The notes under the pieces were generated by a model. The model had not been told where the DNA came from and ran no database searches. It saw only the letters and a program-made list of their open reading frames with translations. The translations under genes and the position numbers were made by a program. From Beroe ovata (lineage: Eukaryota > Ctenophora > Nuda > Beroida > Beroidae), in contig CAMPET010000042.1 of the NCBI GenBank assembly GCA_946803715.1, forward strand, positions 314,721-378,720: a DNA stretch of 64,000 nt, written 5' to 3'. Positions 1 to 13,000 of this stretch are shown here, piece by piece (positions within the stretch are counted from its first letter, which is position 1; every line of letters begins with the position of its first letter).

Positions 1-170
1 TGTGCAGTGCACACCCCTCTGTCCCCTACACAGTGTGCAGTGCGCACCCCTCTGTCTCCTACACAGTGTGCAGTGCACCCCTCTGTCCCCTACACAGTGT
101 GCAGTGCGCACCCCTCTGTCTCCTTCACAGTGTGCAGAGCGCACCCCTCTGTCCTCTCACATCCCCCTCT
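1..170. repeat. Minisatellite, about 33-bp unit, roughly 4.5 copies
   Basis: The window opens inside a tandem array whose unit reads CACCCCTCTGTCYCCTACAC followed by AGTGTGCAGTGCG. Copies differ by a few substitutions and one unit is about 2 bp shorter. Each unit contains a pyrimidine tract ending in CACAG, so it resembles a 3' splice site. The array lies directly upstream of the first visible intersectin exon (224-367), inside an intron. Confidence 0.85.
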
Positions 171-223
171 CACAGTGCTGCCCTCTCTCTCTACACTGTC
201 TCACCCTATGTCCATTCTCCCAG

Positions 224-3200
224 GAGGACAGAGAAGCCGAGGCAGCCGCTAACCAGGAGTTAGAGAGACAGAAAGCAGCGCTCCAGGCCCGGCGACAACT
301 GGAGTTCCAAAAGCAGCGGACTAAGAGTTTAGAGGTAGCTGCACAGCTAAAACAGCAACAGGAGGAGGTTAGTGAAACGAAAAGAGGAATTTTCGGCTCT
401 GAAATAAAGCCCCGGTCAATCCCATACTTTTCTGAGTTTCTTCCCTATTCAGTACTTGGTCATGATCTCATTAAATTGAAATAAAGGGGGAATGAACCGA
501 AGAAGATTTCAGGAATGCTTCATATTTTAGGAATATTTCATATTGATAGAATCATACGAATGAAAATGTGCGTTTTCTACTCAATCTGAATCTATATTAT
601 GAAATCCAGCGCACGTTTAGAACTAGGTATACTGCTACTCAAAACTTATTTGGGAATCATTATATTCCCTCTCTCTCGTACTATAGGAGCAGCAGACACT
701 CTACCGGAGTAAGATGGAGAGTTGGGCAGAGTCGAGGAAGCAGCAGCTTGAGGGACAGCTCGGCAGACTTAGAGAGCTCACCACGGGGCTGAGAACCCGG
801 AAAATTCTACTCGACAAGGAACTGGCCGATCTGGTGGGTTGGAGAGGGGGAAAGGGGGGTTGGAGTTGAAGTGGGGTAAAGGGGGGTTGTGGGAGTTTGA
901 GAGGGGAATTATAGGGAGTTGGAGTTGGGGAGGGGAATTATAGGGAGTTGAGAATAGTTCATGTATGGGGTTGTAGAGGGGGGGTGAGAGCAGTGCTAAT
1001 AATAGTTGGAGAGGGAATTTTGGGTAGTTGGGAGATATGGGAGATGTGGGAGCTATGGGAGCTGTGGGAGCTATGGTAGATTAGTGATGGGAGGGAAGTG
1101 GCAGCCGGCAGGGTTGTATGAATACTGGTTCAATAAAATGACGAAACGGTCATTCCACTCACGATGTTGACATATATGCAGGGAGTTCATACTAATTGAT
1201 GGCATGTTATATCTGTAAAAAGGTAAAACTAGATCAGTTGCTGTTTTATGCGTTGTTACTGCAGACAATGCTATATTATTGTCATGAATAGACTGTGCGT
1301 GTGTGTTTGCGTGTGTTTGTGTGTGTGTGTGTGCGTGTGTGTGTGTGGTTGTGTGTGTGTGTTTGTGTGTGTGTGAGTTTAACTGTACTAACACAGTAAT
1401 AATAATTGCACCTGCGAACTTATTAATCTCTACGATTTAGATTTGAATTAGCTCATTCATAACAATGATTTGTGTGCTCAAGTTAGCTCATGCCAGCTGT
1501 TCATTATCTCAGAATCATTGGCAGGTGGGCAGGCGGGATAAGAGCAGGGGGACACTCGACAACTTCCTGGATGAAAAGACCAGGATTTATCTTGATATCG
1601 AGAAACTGAACAGACAAAGACAGCAGATTATAAATGAGGTGAGCTGATATGAAGCAGCGTGAAATAATTATTGAATTCTGTGCTCAGTTTAATTGACGAT
1701 TCCTTGACCCTCCAGCGTTCTCTCATTGGTCGTTGATGTATATTGTATAACCAATACTTGTAGTCATTACTAATCATGTCTGATAGGTAAGTTCTGCGCG
1801 GTCAGCAGTGCACTCATCGCAAATTGAGTTTTCCTCTGTGGGAAATGATCGAGTGAGACTGTCTCAACAGATGCGAGCCAGGCGAAACCCAGGTGAGTGG
1901 TATAATGGTAGAGAAGAGGATGGCGGATGCGTTTAATTGGGTTATGTGTGAAATAGCTAGGAGTTCGAACCCTGTGTAGGGTAACAGCTGGGAATTAGCG
2001 ACTGGTCAATGGGGGAAACAGTGTAGTAGGGAATGGGGGATCGTAAATGGGGAATCGGTAAAACGTCATGATAACTCCACCCTAGACGAAGTGTTGACGT
2101 GTATTCTGGAGGAGCAGGAGAAGGCAAAGCAGAGTGTGATAAGTCTCAGATCGGAGTATGCCGAGATAGAGCGCAAAACTGTCATCCATCAGAGAGAACA
2201 TGATGAGATGTCAGCTAGTAGACAGGTAAACTGAGATGTTCCTCCCATCGTATTGCGATTATTAGGATTACTTCTGATCTATCCCTCTAGTATCTGAGGT
2301 ATCTGAGACCCCCCTATTTGGTTCCCAGTAAGTCTCAACCTCACGAATAACAATTCTCAGGATATCGTGCAGCTACTCAAGGATCGAGAGAAGGAGCTAG
2401 CGTCCAAACAAGCTCTGCTGGCCGAACTGACGGAGAGAAAGCGGCAGTATGAAGCCTCGCAACGAGCGGAACAAGCTAAGAAACAGGAGGCTGAAGATGC
2501 TCGGCGGATGGCGAGGGAGAAGGCGCTAAAGGAGGCAGAGGTGGCGGCTAGGGAACGGGAGAGGGAAGTTAGGGCGGCGGAGGCAGCAGCAAGAGAGAGG
2601 GAGAGAGTGGACCAGGAGAGGGTGAAGGAGGAGGAGCAGAAACGACAGGAGACGGAAAGAAAGAAGTTTGTGTAATTATAATTTGATTTTGTGCTACTGT
2701 TATGAACACGGTAGTAATTGATCAAGCCAGTTTCCATCTTCTCAAATCATTATATGAACTTCCCAGAGCGCAGGAAGAGGCAAATAAGCTTGCTGAAGAA
2801 GACAAAATCCTAACCGAATTTGAGCGAACTCGACTCCAATCCATAAAGTTCAACGAGCTTCAATCAGACGAATTAGGACCGCGGAAATCGGTTGATAATT
2901 CCGCTCTTGCTAAGAAACTGGCTAGTGAAGCTCGAGCCAAGAAACAGGAGAGACTGGTGGAGTTAGTAGAAGAAGAACGGAAAAGGAGCACTTTTGAAAA
3001 GGAGGAATTCTATGCACGTGCATCTTCACTCCCACGAACACCACAAAAACGACCTGATGGTGCACGGAAGTTCCCACAAAAGCTCGAAACACCGGCAAAG
3101 GCTCCCGGCCCAGCGATAGACTGTCTCATCTCCTTCGACACACCGCAACAGAAAGCAAAACCAAAACCCGACTACCTGACCGATTTATCATCAATCCTCT

Positions 3201-4050
3201 CTCCCACTATATCAGAGTGTTCTGCTCCCAGCAAAACAGCAGCAAGCTGCGCGGCACATACCGATAACTCTGCGTTACAAGTAGACATGCCAGGTGGTGC
3301 CGAGATAGGGGATACTGGAGGAGACGTGTATCAGAACACTGTGTACCAGAGTAGTGCAAGTGATGATTACAGGTGTGTATATTGTCATATGGGGGTCAAC
3401 AAGAGGGAGGGGGGCTACCAGGGGTCCGGGGAGTTTGATTTGCACTTTCATATGACCTAGTACTTCATGTACTGTTAAGTTGGTGGCGAATTGTGTGAGC
3501 ATGAGAAAAGCGGGGAAAAATTAGTGCGAATGTCTTACCAAGTCTCTACTTGTGTTAAACAACACGTCATCATCTGACCAGAGGTATATTCACTCAGTAT
3601 TTACATGAATGTTGATCCTACTGGTCTGCTCCGATCACCGACTCCTAGCAACACGCCTAGCAACTTACCTTATACCCCTTATAGCAACCTTCCTGGCAAC
3701 CAAGAGTATGCTCCGATACCAGCACACAGGAAGCCAACTACTGGACAGGTGCGGTTTACGTTTGATGTTTAGCTTCTCCGAAGAGCTGATCGTCATACAT
3801 GGCTTTTCTCTTTGAGTTTTACGTCTGAGAAGAAATTGAGGAGCTGTTCGTCATGTGACTTCGGACCTCATGTCCGAGAGGAAATTACAAGTTTCACTGA
3901 ATTCCTAATGAGTCAGCCCAAAATTCATTCAAATTGCGATGGGGGGGGGGTAATTTTTCTGAACCTGGGTTAGCATTATTAACCAATTCCAGGATGGGGA
4001 ACACATTTACGCCCTAGCTAGCGACGTGGTACAGCAGAGTCAGAACCTTG
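224..4050 (+). CDS. ITSN: Intersectin-like gene: coiled-coil and linker exons
   Basis: Nine phase-consistent exons encode a Glu/Lys/Arg/Gln-rich coiled coil (for example EDREAEAAANQELERQ at 224, then ERERERVDQERVKEEEQKR near 2600). It corresponds to the KLERQ region between the EH and SH3 domains of intersectins, used for oligomerisation and partner binding. The exon at 2767-3372 passes into a Pro/Ser/Lys linker (RTPQKRPDGARKFPQK). The exon at 3598-3748 has short internal repeats (PSNTPSNLPYTPYSNLPGN). The 2361 exon appears to end with a non-optimal donor (AA|GTTTGT at 2665), chosen because it alone keeps phase with 2767. A read-through stop follows at 2673. Confidence 0.75.
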
Positions 4051-7000
4051 GTAAGTATTGTTGCAAATTGTGTTCTATTCTGCATTCTCAAAATGGACAA
4101 AACAAGGCTTTTTTAGATTTCATCAACGGTTGAAATTTACATGTTGTACACTTATGTTACGCAAGAGATTCTGTCACATAATTTCATTTTCATGTATGTG
4201 ACGAAGACAATCTAATCACGTTTCGAGTGACGACTGAAAATGATTATACCCTTTCATTATTTGCCCCTTCTTGCGTGTGTATATAATAATCATCGTTATT
4301 ATTTTTTTCTGTCGCCGGCCTCTCCTCGATTATACGCGTCACATTATTATAATAGAAGCTCTATACTGTGACGCGTATGTGTTTGTATTGGGGTTGCAAG
4401 GATAACACTCGGATCATTGTCGTTGTTGCATGTTCTATTTCAACTCTTTTTGTTTTCTTTCCTGACATCAGCAGATTGGTGTTTCGAAATTTGTGTAGCT
4501 ATCGGTGGGGATCTATTTTGATTTGATACCCTCAGGCTTATGTTGAGAAATGTACTTTTGTAACAGAAAGTTGATGATTTGAGATTCTTACATTCTCTTC
4601 CTCCATGTATAAAGTGTGCGAGTGTGCAACATTTTCATCCGACTATCACTTTGCGATCTTATTGTGGTTTGGATTGTAAAGAATGCACAGTACAGTAAAT
4701 ATGTTGCGGTAACATCTCGGTGAAGGAATTCGTACACTGGTATGTGACTCTTCTGTCCTAATTCTCGCTCATCCCCCTCTCTCTCCCTCTCTTCTATTTA
4801 ATTAGTTTATGCCGAAGTTATGATAATCCCCGTTCACACACACACACANCGCACACACACGCACACACACACACACACACACTCACACATATATTTGTTT
4901 CCACGCTGTTACAATTCGGTAATATTGAATTCTTTTCGCTCCTTTCTGCAGTGAGCGCGCAGTAGCTGCGCGCGCGAGTGATGTTAAATTTCTGCGAATT
5001 GTTTATTGTCAATAATTGACCAAGGGTCAACAATGCTATGGTCTATCAGGGTTAGAAGTATTGGCTTCGTGATTTGGTTCGAAAGCCGTGCTGTGAGAAA
5101 ATTCTTCTTAGTAATAAATTTCAAATAACACCCCATTCTCGAGTTGGTCTTTTCAGAGCCCGTACATGCCTAAATACAGTATAATTAGATCCCGAGGCTC
5201 CCTATTCACCTGAACCCATTGTGTTTGTGGATTGGTCGATGTTTTCTCTCGCATCTTGTTGTGATCGAGCCTGTACAATGTGTACGAAGCCAACGGCCAA
5301 CCTGACGTTTAATTTTTGCGCAATGGTTTAAAATCCGCTTAATATCTGCACGTGCCTGCTCGCCTGCGCGGCTTAAGTTGTGTGCGATAGTAGCGTTCAT
5401 GTCTATTATGTTCGTAAGGACAATAGTAATGCATCCGCGGTTATTGTGATTTACATGGCTCATGGCAAATCTCATATTTGCGTATTTATATAATGTTAGG
5501 GGGCATTTGATTAGATTTAACGTACACAATGTGATTATGATATTCCAATGATTATACATGTGTTGAACCGGTGTAGTATTATAAGTTGATGTCCACCTTG
5601 CGGTGACCACAGTATCCAACACTCAGTCTCAGAGTTTGTGTGTCAATAGATCTCTCAGTGTTCCACTGCTTTTTCTCAACCAGTCTTAAGGAATCATCTC
5701 TATTTATAGTCAAGTCGGTGTTCGTTCTCTAATACATTCGTTACATCATAACACAGTAGCATTGCATGCTTGTATTATAGTCTCAATTTCCATTTCACTA
5801 AGTTGCGAGACATGTCTCATCTTGATGGTGGAGAGACGATATCTGCTGCTTGTCTCAATTTATCTCGACTTTTGGAAGACAGAGACGCATCGATCTCAGA
5901 ACTGATTTCCTCCATGGGGCATGTACTCCTGGATTTGGTTACTGAGGTGAAGAATCTCAACAACAAGAGAACAACACGTGACAGTATCAATAAGCTGCTA
6001 ACTGAGCGGAGAAGTCAGCCCGACCTCAAGATTGCGAATCAGAACGTCAACCAGGCAAAATCTCTCACAAAACGGGGCGATTTCGTTGTTCCCGCCGCAC
6101 CTAACTTCTCTAAACGCATCCTGCCTCGGCCGATGAGTCTCGCATCTCAGTCCTCTATCGAGTACCTGTCCGCAAAGCCGGATCCAGACTCCGATACGGA
6201 CTGCACTGGTCGTAGTCCCACCTCCCCCTTTCTCCTGCCCCCGCCTCGCAGTATATTCAATGAGAGCTGTATCCCAGATCATGACCAATCCTCCCGGAGA
6301 ATATCGTCAGATTCCTCACTTTCATCGGGCATGATTCCAGCTTCATCTCATCTGGCAGACTGCAAATCCATCATCGACACTATCGATCAGGAGAAGCGGC
6401 ATGAGGAGCAGTTCTACTCGGCTTCCGAGCGTGATGATGGAGGATCTAACCAATTGACAGTGAGGGATACCAATGTGAGGAAGGATTCTCTACAGGTTCC
6501 GCCCCGTGACAACCTGTCCAGTGACTCGGAAACACCGCGTCCCCAGGCTCATATCAACCGACAAACCTCGTTCAAGAGACAGAAATCATTCAGGAAGAAG
6601 AAGCCTCGGGATCGGGCCCGTCTTAGCACCCAAACCTCAACATCAGACATGGAGCTGCCCGTGCCAGCAGGTGCGTCACTGAGGCGCCAAGTTCCGATCA
6701 CCAAAACCGCGAGATCTGTCAGTCAGCAAGATTTCAAATCTGCCCGAACTCTCGATACTAATCATGCTGGGAGAAGAAGAGCGTCTGACATCGGATCATC
6801 GGACGATCACTTGAAATCTCCCATTCTATTCTCGTCTGATGACGGAGCTGGGGAGGGGACAAAGAGTATGAAGATAATCGATAAGTTGGTGATGGGAATG
6901 GTCAGTACCAGATTACGACCGGACTTTTTCACTCTCCACTACTCTGACCTGGAGTCAGATCCACCCGATCAGACTGCAGACAGTGATGAGTCTATCCCCC

Positions 7001-10000
7001 TCCCTGAGTTACATCCCAGATCCGAATCTATCATTGTTATGAGTACATCTCCCTGTTACATGTCAACAACATCCACCCAACCTGTCAAGAAATATTGCGA
7101 CCCTATAATAGGACATCCTGACATCCCTCCTCGACTGAACAACTTGAACAAGTCACGTGACATAGAGATGTCACCACAACAACACCGACGAGACGAACGG
7201 AGGACTAAGACTGTGGGGAATGGGGGTGTGAAAAACAAACCGGATCAAGGGCGAATGGTAACAAGTGCATTGAAAAGTGTGCTTGCTTTTACTCCAATTT
7301 CGAAAGATGGTTAGTTGGATAAAATAGTGCAGATAGGTAAATACTCGATATTATAGAAAGAGGACGATTGTTAATGTATCAATTTCAGATGTTTTGTTTG
7401 AAGTTGAAGCTCTTGTTGATCACCGAGGATCATCTCCAGAGGAGCTCACTTATTGCAAGGGGGACAGAATATCGGTAAGTTGTGACTGGAAAAGCACTGA
7501 TATCACGCATATTTTCAAATCACGCGTGACTTTTTACTAACGTGATGTATCAATCCCGTGCAATAATCAGGTATACGAGGTGCGTGAAAACGACTACTTT
7601 GCCGGGATTGGAGTACAGACGGGGACTGTTGCTATTGGCAACACTGAAAAGTGCGAGTGGATATACGGGGACATCGAACAAAAAGGTTTGATTGCCAAAA
7701 TCATGTTTTTCGTCGTCCACGATCATGTATTGAGTGTTATGGGTACAGTTACTGAGTTACAGTTTCCAGTGCAATCATTGAATCAGGTGTGTGTGTGTGT
7801 GTGTCTGTATTTACAGTATCAAATCACCGTAATTCATACCAAATTCCTGTTTGTAAAGCGCCTCGCGTTACGGAAGATAACCGTAACATCCAAATCAAGA
7901 ACCGTAACATGGCATTGTGTTTATGGAGCGGTAAAATAGAGTACAAATGGGTCAGTGCCCTCATATTGCATATTTTATGCAATTATAATCTCAACTATGT
8001 TTTAGCAGAGCATGATAACTGTGAATATCATGTCTAGAATCGGTTGTTTGCTTTGGGTTGAATGAGAGGCTACATAACACCACATGAATATAAGAATTGT
8101 TCAATGTTTATCATTTGAGTGGCAGTATATCACAGTGTTATATTTATAGCTGTTTTCGTGTTATCACCTTATGTTTACACAAACTGTGAAGTGTCACAAT
8201 GTCACATTCATTTCCCGTTTACGGAACACGCGGTGACAATCGTTAACCCAATTCAGCGCGGTTTCTCACATTAACGCGTGCGCGGCGCGCGCACTTATTG
8301 TTCAATTGTGCGCGAAATCACATTCCATTCTCGCCGGCACGCCGCGCGACCACGAATGAAGTAACTGAGTAACTCAACTAACGATCGATAATATCATTGA
8401 TATCAATTCCCTTCAGAAGTAGTGGCGCTGTATGACTACCAGTCTGATGTGGAGGGAGACCTGTGTTTCAGTACGGGAGATGTGATCACTGTGACAGAGG
8501 ACCTCGGAGAGTGGTACAGGGGTTATATTGGGCACAGGACGGGGATTTTCCCCGGCAATTTTGTCCAAGACCGGGACCAGGTATGCTTACCTCACATAGC
8601 AAGTATTCACTTCTGGATAGGTACCAGAGATATTGTAGAGTCTCACTGAAATTCCAGTGAGATTCAGAGATATTGAAGAATCTCACTGAAATTCCAGAAC
8701 GAAATTTGTCCTGTCGCGTGATTTATCATGAATTCGATCTGCAATAATATCGATTGAAAGTGACCACCCATCACGATTCAGCCTGGCGGTCCGCCTCCTA
8801 CATCAGCTCTCCCCACAGAGGAAATTAAACCTATAAGTGAGTATTACGCAATTTCTCCCCGAAGTGTCCTCTCAACATTACAAATTGTAATTGAAGCTGT
8901 TCACTCCTCCGATATTCTTTCTGTCAAATTCCATGGGGGGAATTAGCTTTCGTTTACCCACCCTGTTTCCAGGTACGGGTATTGTACTTGAGACTTATGC
9001 AACAGAACAGATAGAGCTAGAGAAAGGGGAAGCTGTTTCGGTTCTTGCTCAAGCGGACGATATTAACATCTACATCCAAAATGTGAGCGTCAATTCATGA
9101 TGGAAATGTGGTGTTTTTTCAAACCGATATCATTTATTATCGTTGTCCGAATTCGATTTCCAATTCAGGCTTCTGGCAAGAGGGCGTGGGTGAGGACAGA
9201 TCTACTGAAATTGGAGGAGGAAATAGTGAGTGACGTCAGCTCTTCACATCAAAATGGGCCCATTGTGAGTATCTATTAAAACCTGAATATCAGTAGGCTG
9301 TCAATTTTGTGGTGCTTTTACACACATTACTTACCGTGAGAAATGGTATACGACCGTTAATCGATGGTAATCTCCCTATTGTAATGAATTTCAAAAATCC
9401 ATCGCCATATTTGTAGTCAAATATCTATTGAAATTAACGGAAGTGACAGTAGCTAAGTTTATGATGGGAGATGAGCAACAATAGCAATCAGGAATTTGTC
9501 AGATAGGTATGATAACTCAATGCTCAAAGTTTGAAGCAAAGTAATATGCAATCACTTTCAGAAAATTACGGAATTTCGTGCGATAGAAACTTTTCCGAAA
9601 TATCATCACATGTCATGATTCGTAAAAATTCGAAACTAGGTGTGGAAAGGAAAATAGGCTATCATGTTAATAATATCTAACGTTTTTGTACATAAGTTAC
9701 GAATTATTCTAAACAAAGTTTAAAATAAACCGTAGGTATGTCTATTTTTTGTTTAAAGACGAACGTGCACAATGCACATTTGGGTGATGAAGGTCTATGT
9801 ACTTGTTTGTTGTGAACTTTGCGGATAATAAAACCTGAAACCTAGTTGCATATGTAGTACTGACAGATGGATTCACGAACAAACTCACAGACAAACAGAC
9901 AGTGCAACGTAACATGATCCACAAACACACACACAGACTCATATTATGTTCAGTATCAGAGCCGTGTGTTTGTGTATGTGTATGTCCCATTACAAATAGT

Positions 10001-13000
10001 CCTTTGTTTGAATTAACAGTTATAACATTACCCACCATTCGGTAGTGGGCCAGGTGGAGCGATCTTCACGGTTCCTGATCACACGGTGCCCACCTCTGTG
10101 GTCGCCATGTGAGTCTCTGTGGTTGAGCACGTGGACCACCCTGACTGAACCACCCTGACTGTACCACCCTTACTGTTCCTAATATATCCCACTTTCCCAC
10201 ACCGACTCAACTCTTGATCAAATCACGGTTTGGATAAGTCACACAGTGTAATACACGTCGTTGTTACTGGCGGATCGGATGTTAGGATTGAATTACGTTT
10301 TATTTCTTCGTTTGGTTGTTGTTGATGAAGTTGCTCAAGTACAAATTGAGATGAAGAGCTTTTGTTCCATGTAGATGAAGAACTTTTGTTTCATGCGTTA
10401 CCCTCTCAATACAATACATATACATATACATACAGGCGTGTTATGTACACATATTTCAGATAAGCATAATTTGTGTTTGTGTGTGTGTGTGTGTGTGTGT
10501 TTGCATGTGTTGTTTGACAATACATCACCACACAAAATGACCACATCTAGCATGCACGATATTATGTAGAACTACAGATAAGGGTCTTTCTGTTATAGTT
10601 CTCTGTCTACATCTCAACCGATATATATATTGTAACCGTCTTCCCTGACTCTTTCAGCATCATTCGTCAATTATTATATCAGTGTCAATATGCGTATATT
10701 TCTCTCAATTGTTCTCACTCAATTGTTCTCACGGTTAGTTCCCCAATTCTCAATTTTCCTTGATATACTTAGTCCTATTATTTACGTCTTAAGTTACTGA
10801 CCCAGTATTATAGGCTCGATGTATCGCTCATTTATCATTCATGAAGTTTGTTTTCATCGCACGATTATTGCTGACGATAACACTGACAGGCGACGAGTGT
10901 CCACTGTATAGCCAAGTTTCAAATGCCATCTCTGGAAATCATCATCGATATTCTGGGGAACGTCGAAAAACGTTAACACCGTCTACTTCTCTTGTGTCAA
11001 AATCCCGGAAATTTTAAACACAAACAGTAAATAAATGATCATAGCTATCTGCATTATGTTGTGCTCTCTGTACGTAGTAGCTCGTTTTTATACGTCAACA
11101 TGATCTGACACACACGGTTTGAGATGGAACTGAACTTAGAGTACTTATCCGAACTGTACGGAGAGTTGTAAGATCGGACAGTAACATCGGACAGCAGTTT
11201 CATATTTGTCTTCCTCATATATAGATTCATCTCTGTAATTGTCCTCCTACATGTTAACATGGGAGTGACGAGCAGGCATGCTCTCCGACTGAATTACTGG
11301 GTGATATGTGTCATGAGTTGTCGGATTACCAGCTAGAATATTTCTATCCCGGAATGTAGACAGCCGAGAGACCGTTCGGCAGACGCTGGACAGACTCCGC
11401 GATGATTTGTCATATTTTCTTGTTACGGAATATATGTATGTTGCCCAACCCAGCAATACGTACGGGATTCCTTAATCAGAATCAATTTTTTCGGTTCTCA
11501 ATCATATTAGGAGCCTGAGATTACATGACATTCGTCTTGATTGTGTGGTCCTAGATGCGACCTCCCGATTGAATATCATGCCCCAGATATTCCTATATAT
11601 CTGCAATTCCATATCTCTGTGACCACTGGCCATTATGATTAACTATCACGACAGAATATGCGTTGAGTACCCATGACAAACAACTGTCTCGTGATATCTG
11701 ATCGTTGATGATATTTTCCCAGAATCAGTATACTAGTACGCGCTAATTGGGCAATTATCCCAATCTCTGCTCTGTATTATCCGTTCTAGAACACTATGAT
11801 GCGTACCGTCATCGGGTAATCGACAATTTCATGCAATGTTTTCCCAATTTATATCTCATGAAAGCACGATTAATCGTACGAAATTTGTCTTGGTAACGGC
11901 ACTCGCCACTCTTGTCAATGTCTCCTTCCTCCTCTCGCATTGCAATTCCTGATATTTGAATTTGCATATTTAGCATAATGTTTTGTACCGCAAATTTTGT
12001 TAAATATCGCACCGATGTCAACCCCAGATACTTCTAGATATCCATTGATACCCAAAACTTTGTAAAATTTTCTGCAACTCGAGTGGTGCCTTTGAATTTA
12101 TAGCTTTGCCTTTCTTTAGGAGTTTGGTCTCAAATTCAAGGCGGTTGAACAATTAAGTTGTATTATGCGTAACTTAAGCGATCTTCTATTAATCTACACT
12201 GAAATTTCAACTTAAGTGGGTAAGATTTGTCAGTTTTTGCTTTCGTCATCCGGAAATGGGAAATTCGTGACCCATTGTGGGATTTTATTATGGCGCAGCG
12301 CACATTTACCAAGCAAATTAGAGTAAATCCAGTTGTTGAGCCCATTTAAAGGTCTAATCTAATTCCCAAACCCCAGAATGTAGAACGTGGATATGACAGA
12401 ACCCTGAGACGCATTCCACATTGCATAAAAACTGTCATTCGAAGAACAGCACATTGGATCAGACTAATTGCCCACCACTCTTCTTACCAAGACATCATGT
12501 GGCAAAGTCACCGCCACTTACTCCAAATCTAATTCCCACACTGAACAACATGACAGCCAACTCCCCCGCAACTCCCACGCCACTCCCACTCAGCTCCCCC
12601 TTCTTCCCTCCTCCCCCACTCCCCTCGCCTCCCTCGTCATTCTCTCCCCCTCCTTCGTTCATCGGCCGTGTGACCGAGGATAGCGGGTTCAACTCCCACG
12701 AGGAGGATCCGAGATATTCATCCTCTTCAGCATCGACAAACTCATCATGTGAGGCGTGGTCCCATCACACTTCCCCCTCCTGCCAGTCTGAGAGTGGTGT
12801 GACCCCTAGTGGCGTGAATAGCCCCAGATTCCAGACTATGCACAGTTACAACGGAGAAGTGGACGAGAGCAGGCAGACAGGGGACAGAAGGAAGGTATCA
12901 GTCCACGTGAAGTATAGGAACAAGCCCAAAATAGCCAGCGCTCTTTTCCATCCTGTCGATGTGGCAGTCAAGGTGAATACCCCGGCAGAGATTGATGCCC

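Noticed and set aside
2-484. 160-codon plus-strand frame at the window start
   Set aside because: Its first 73 residues are minisatellite translation and its last 40 are intron and foldback DNA. Only 224-367 is a real exon.
1071-1394. Minus-strand His/Thr-rich frame
   Set aside because: Translation of a (GT)n/(CA)n tract. The same applies to similar frames at 9742-10038, 25113-25404 and 29514-29894.
10048-10107. Possible exon GPGGAIFTVPDHTVPTSVVA with a GTGAGT donor
   Set aside because: The acceptor lacks a pyrimidine tract, and the phase joins neither the exon ending at 9264 nor the one starting at 12400.
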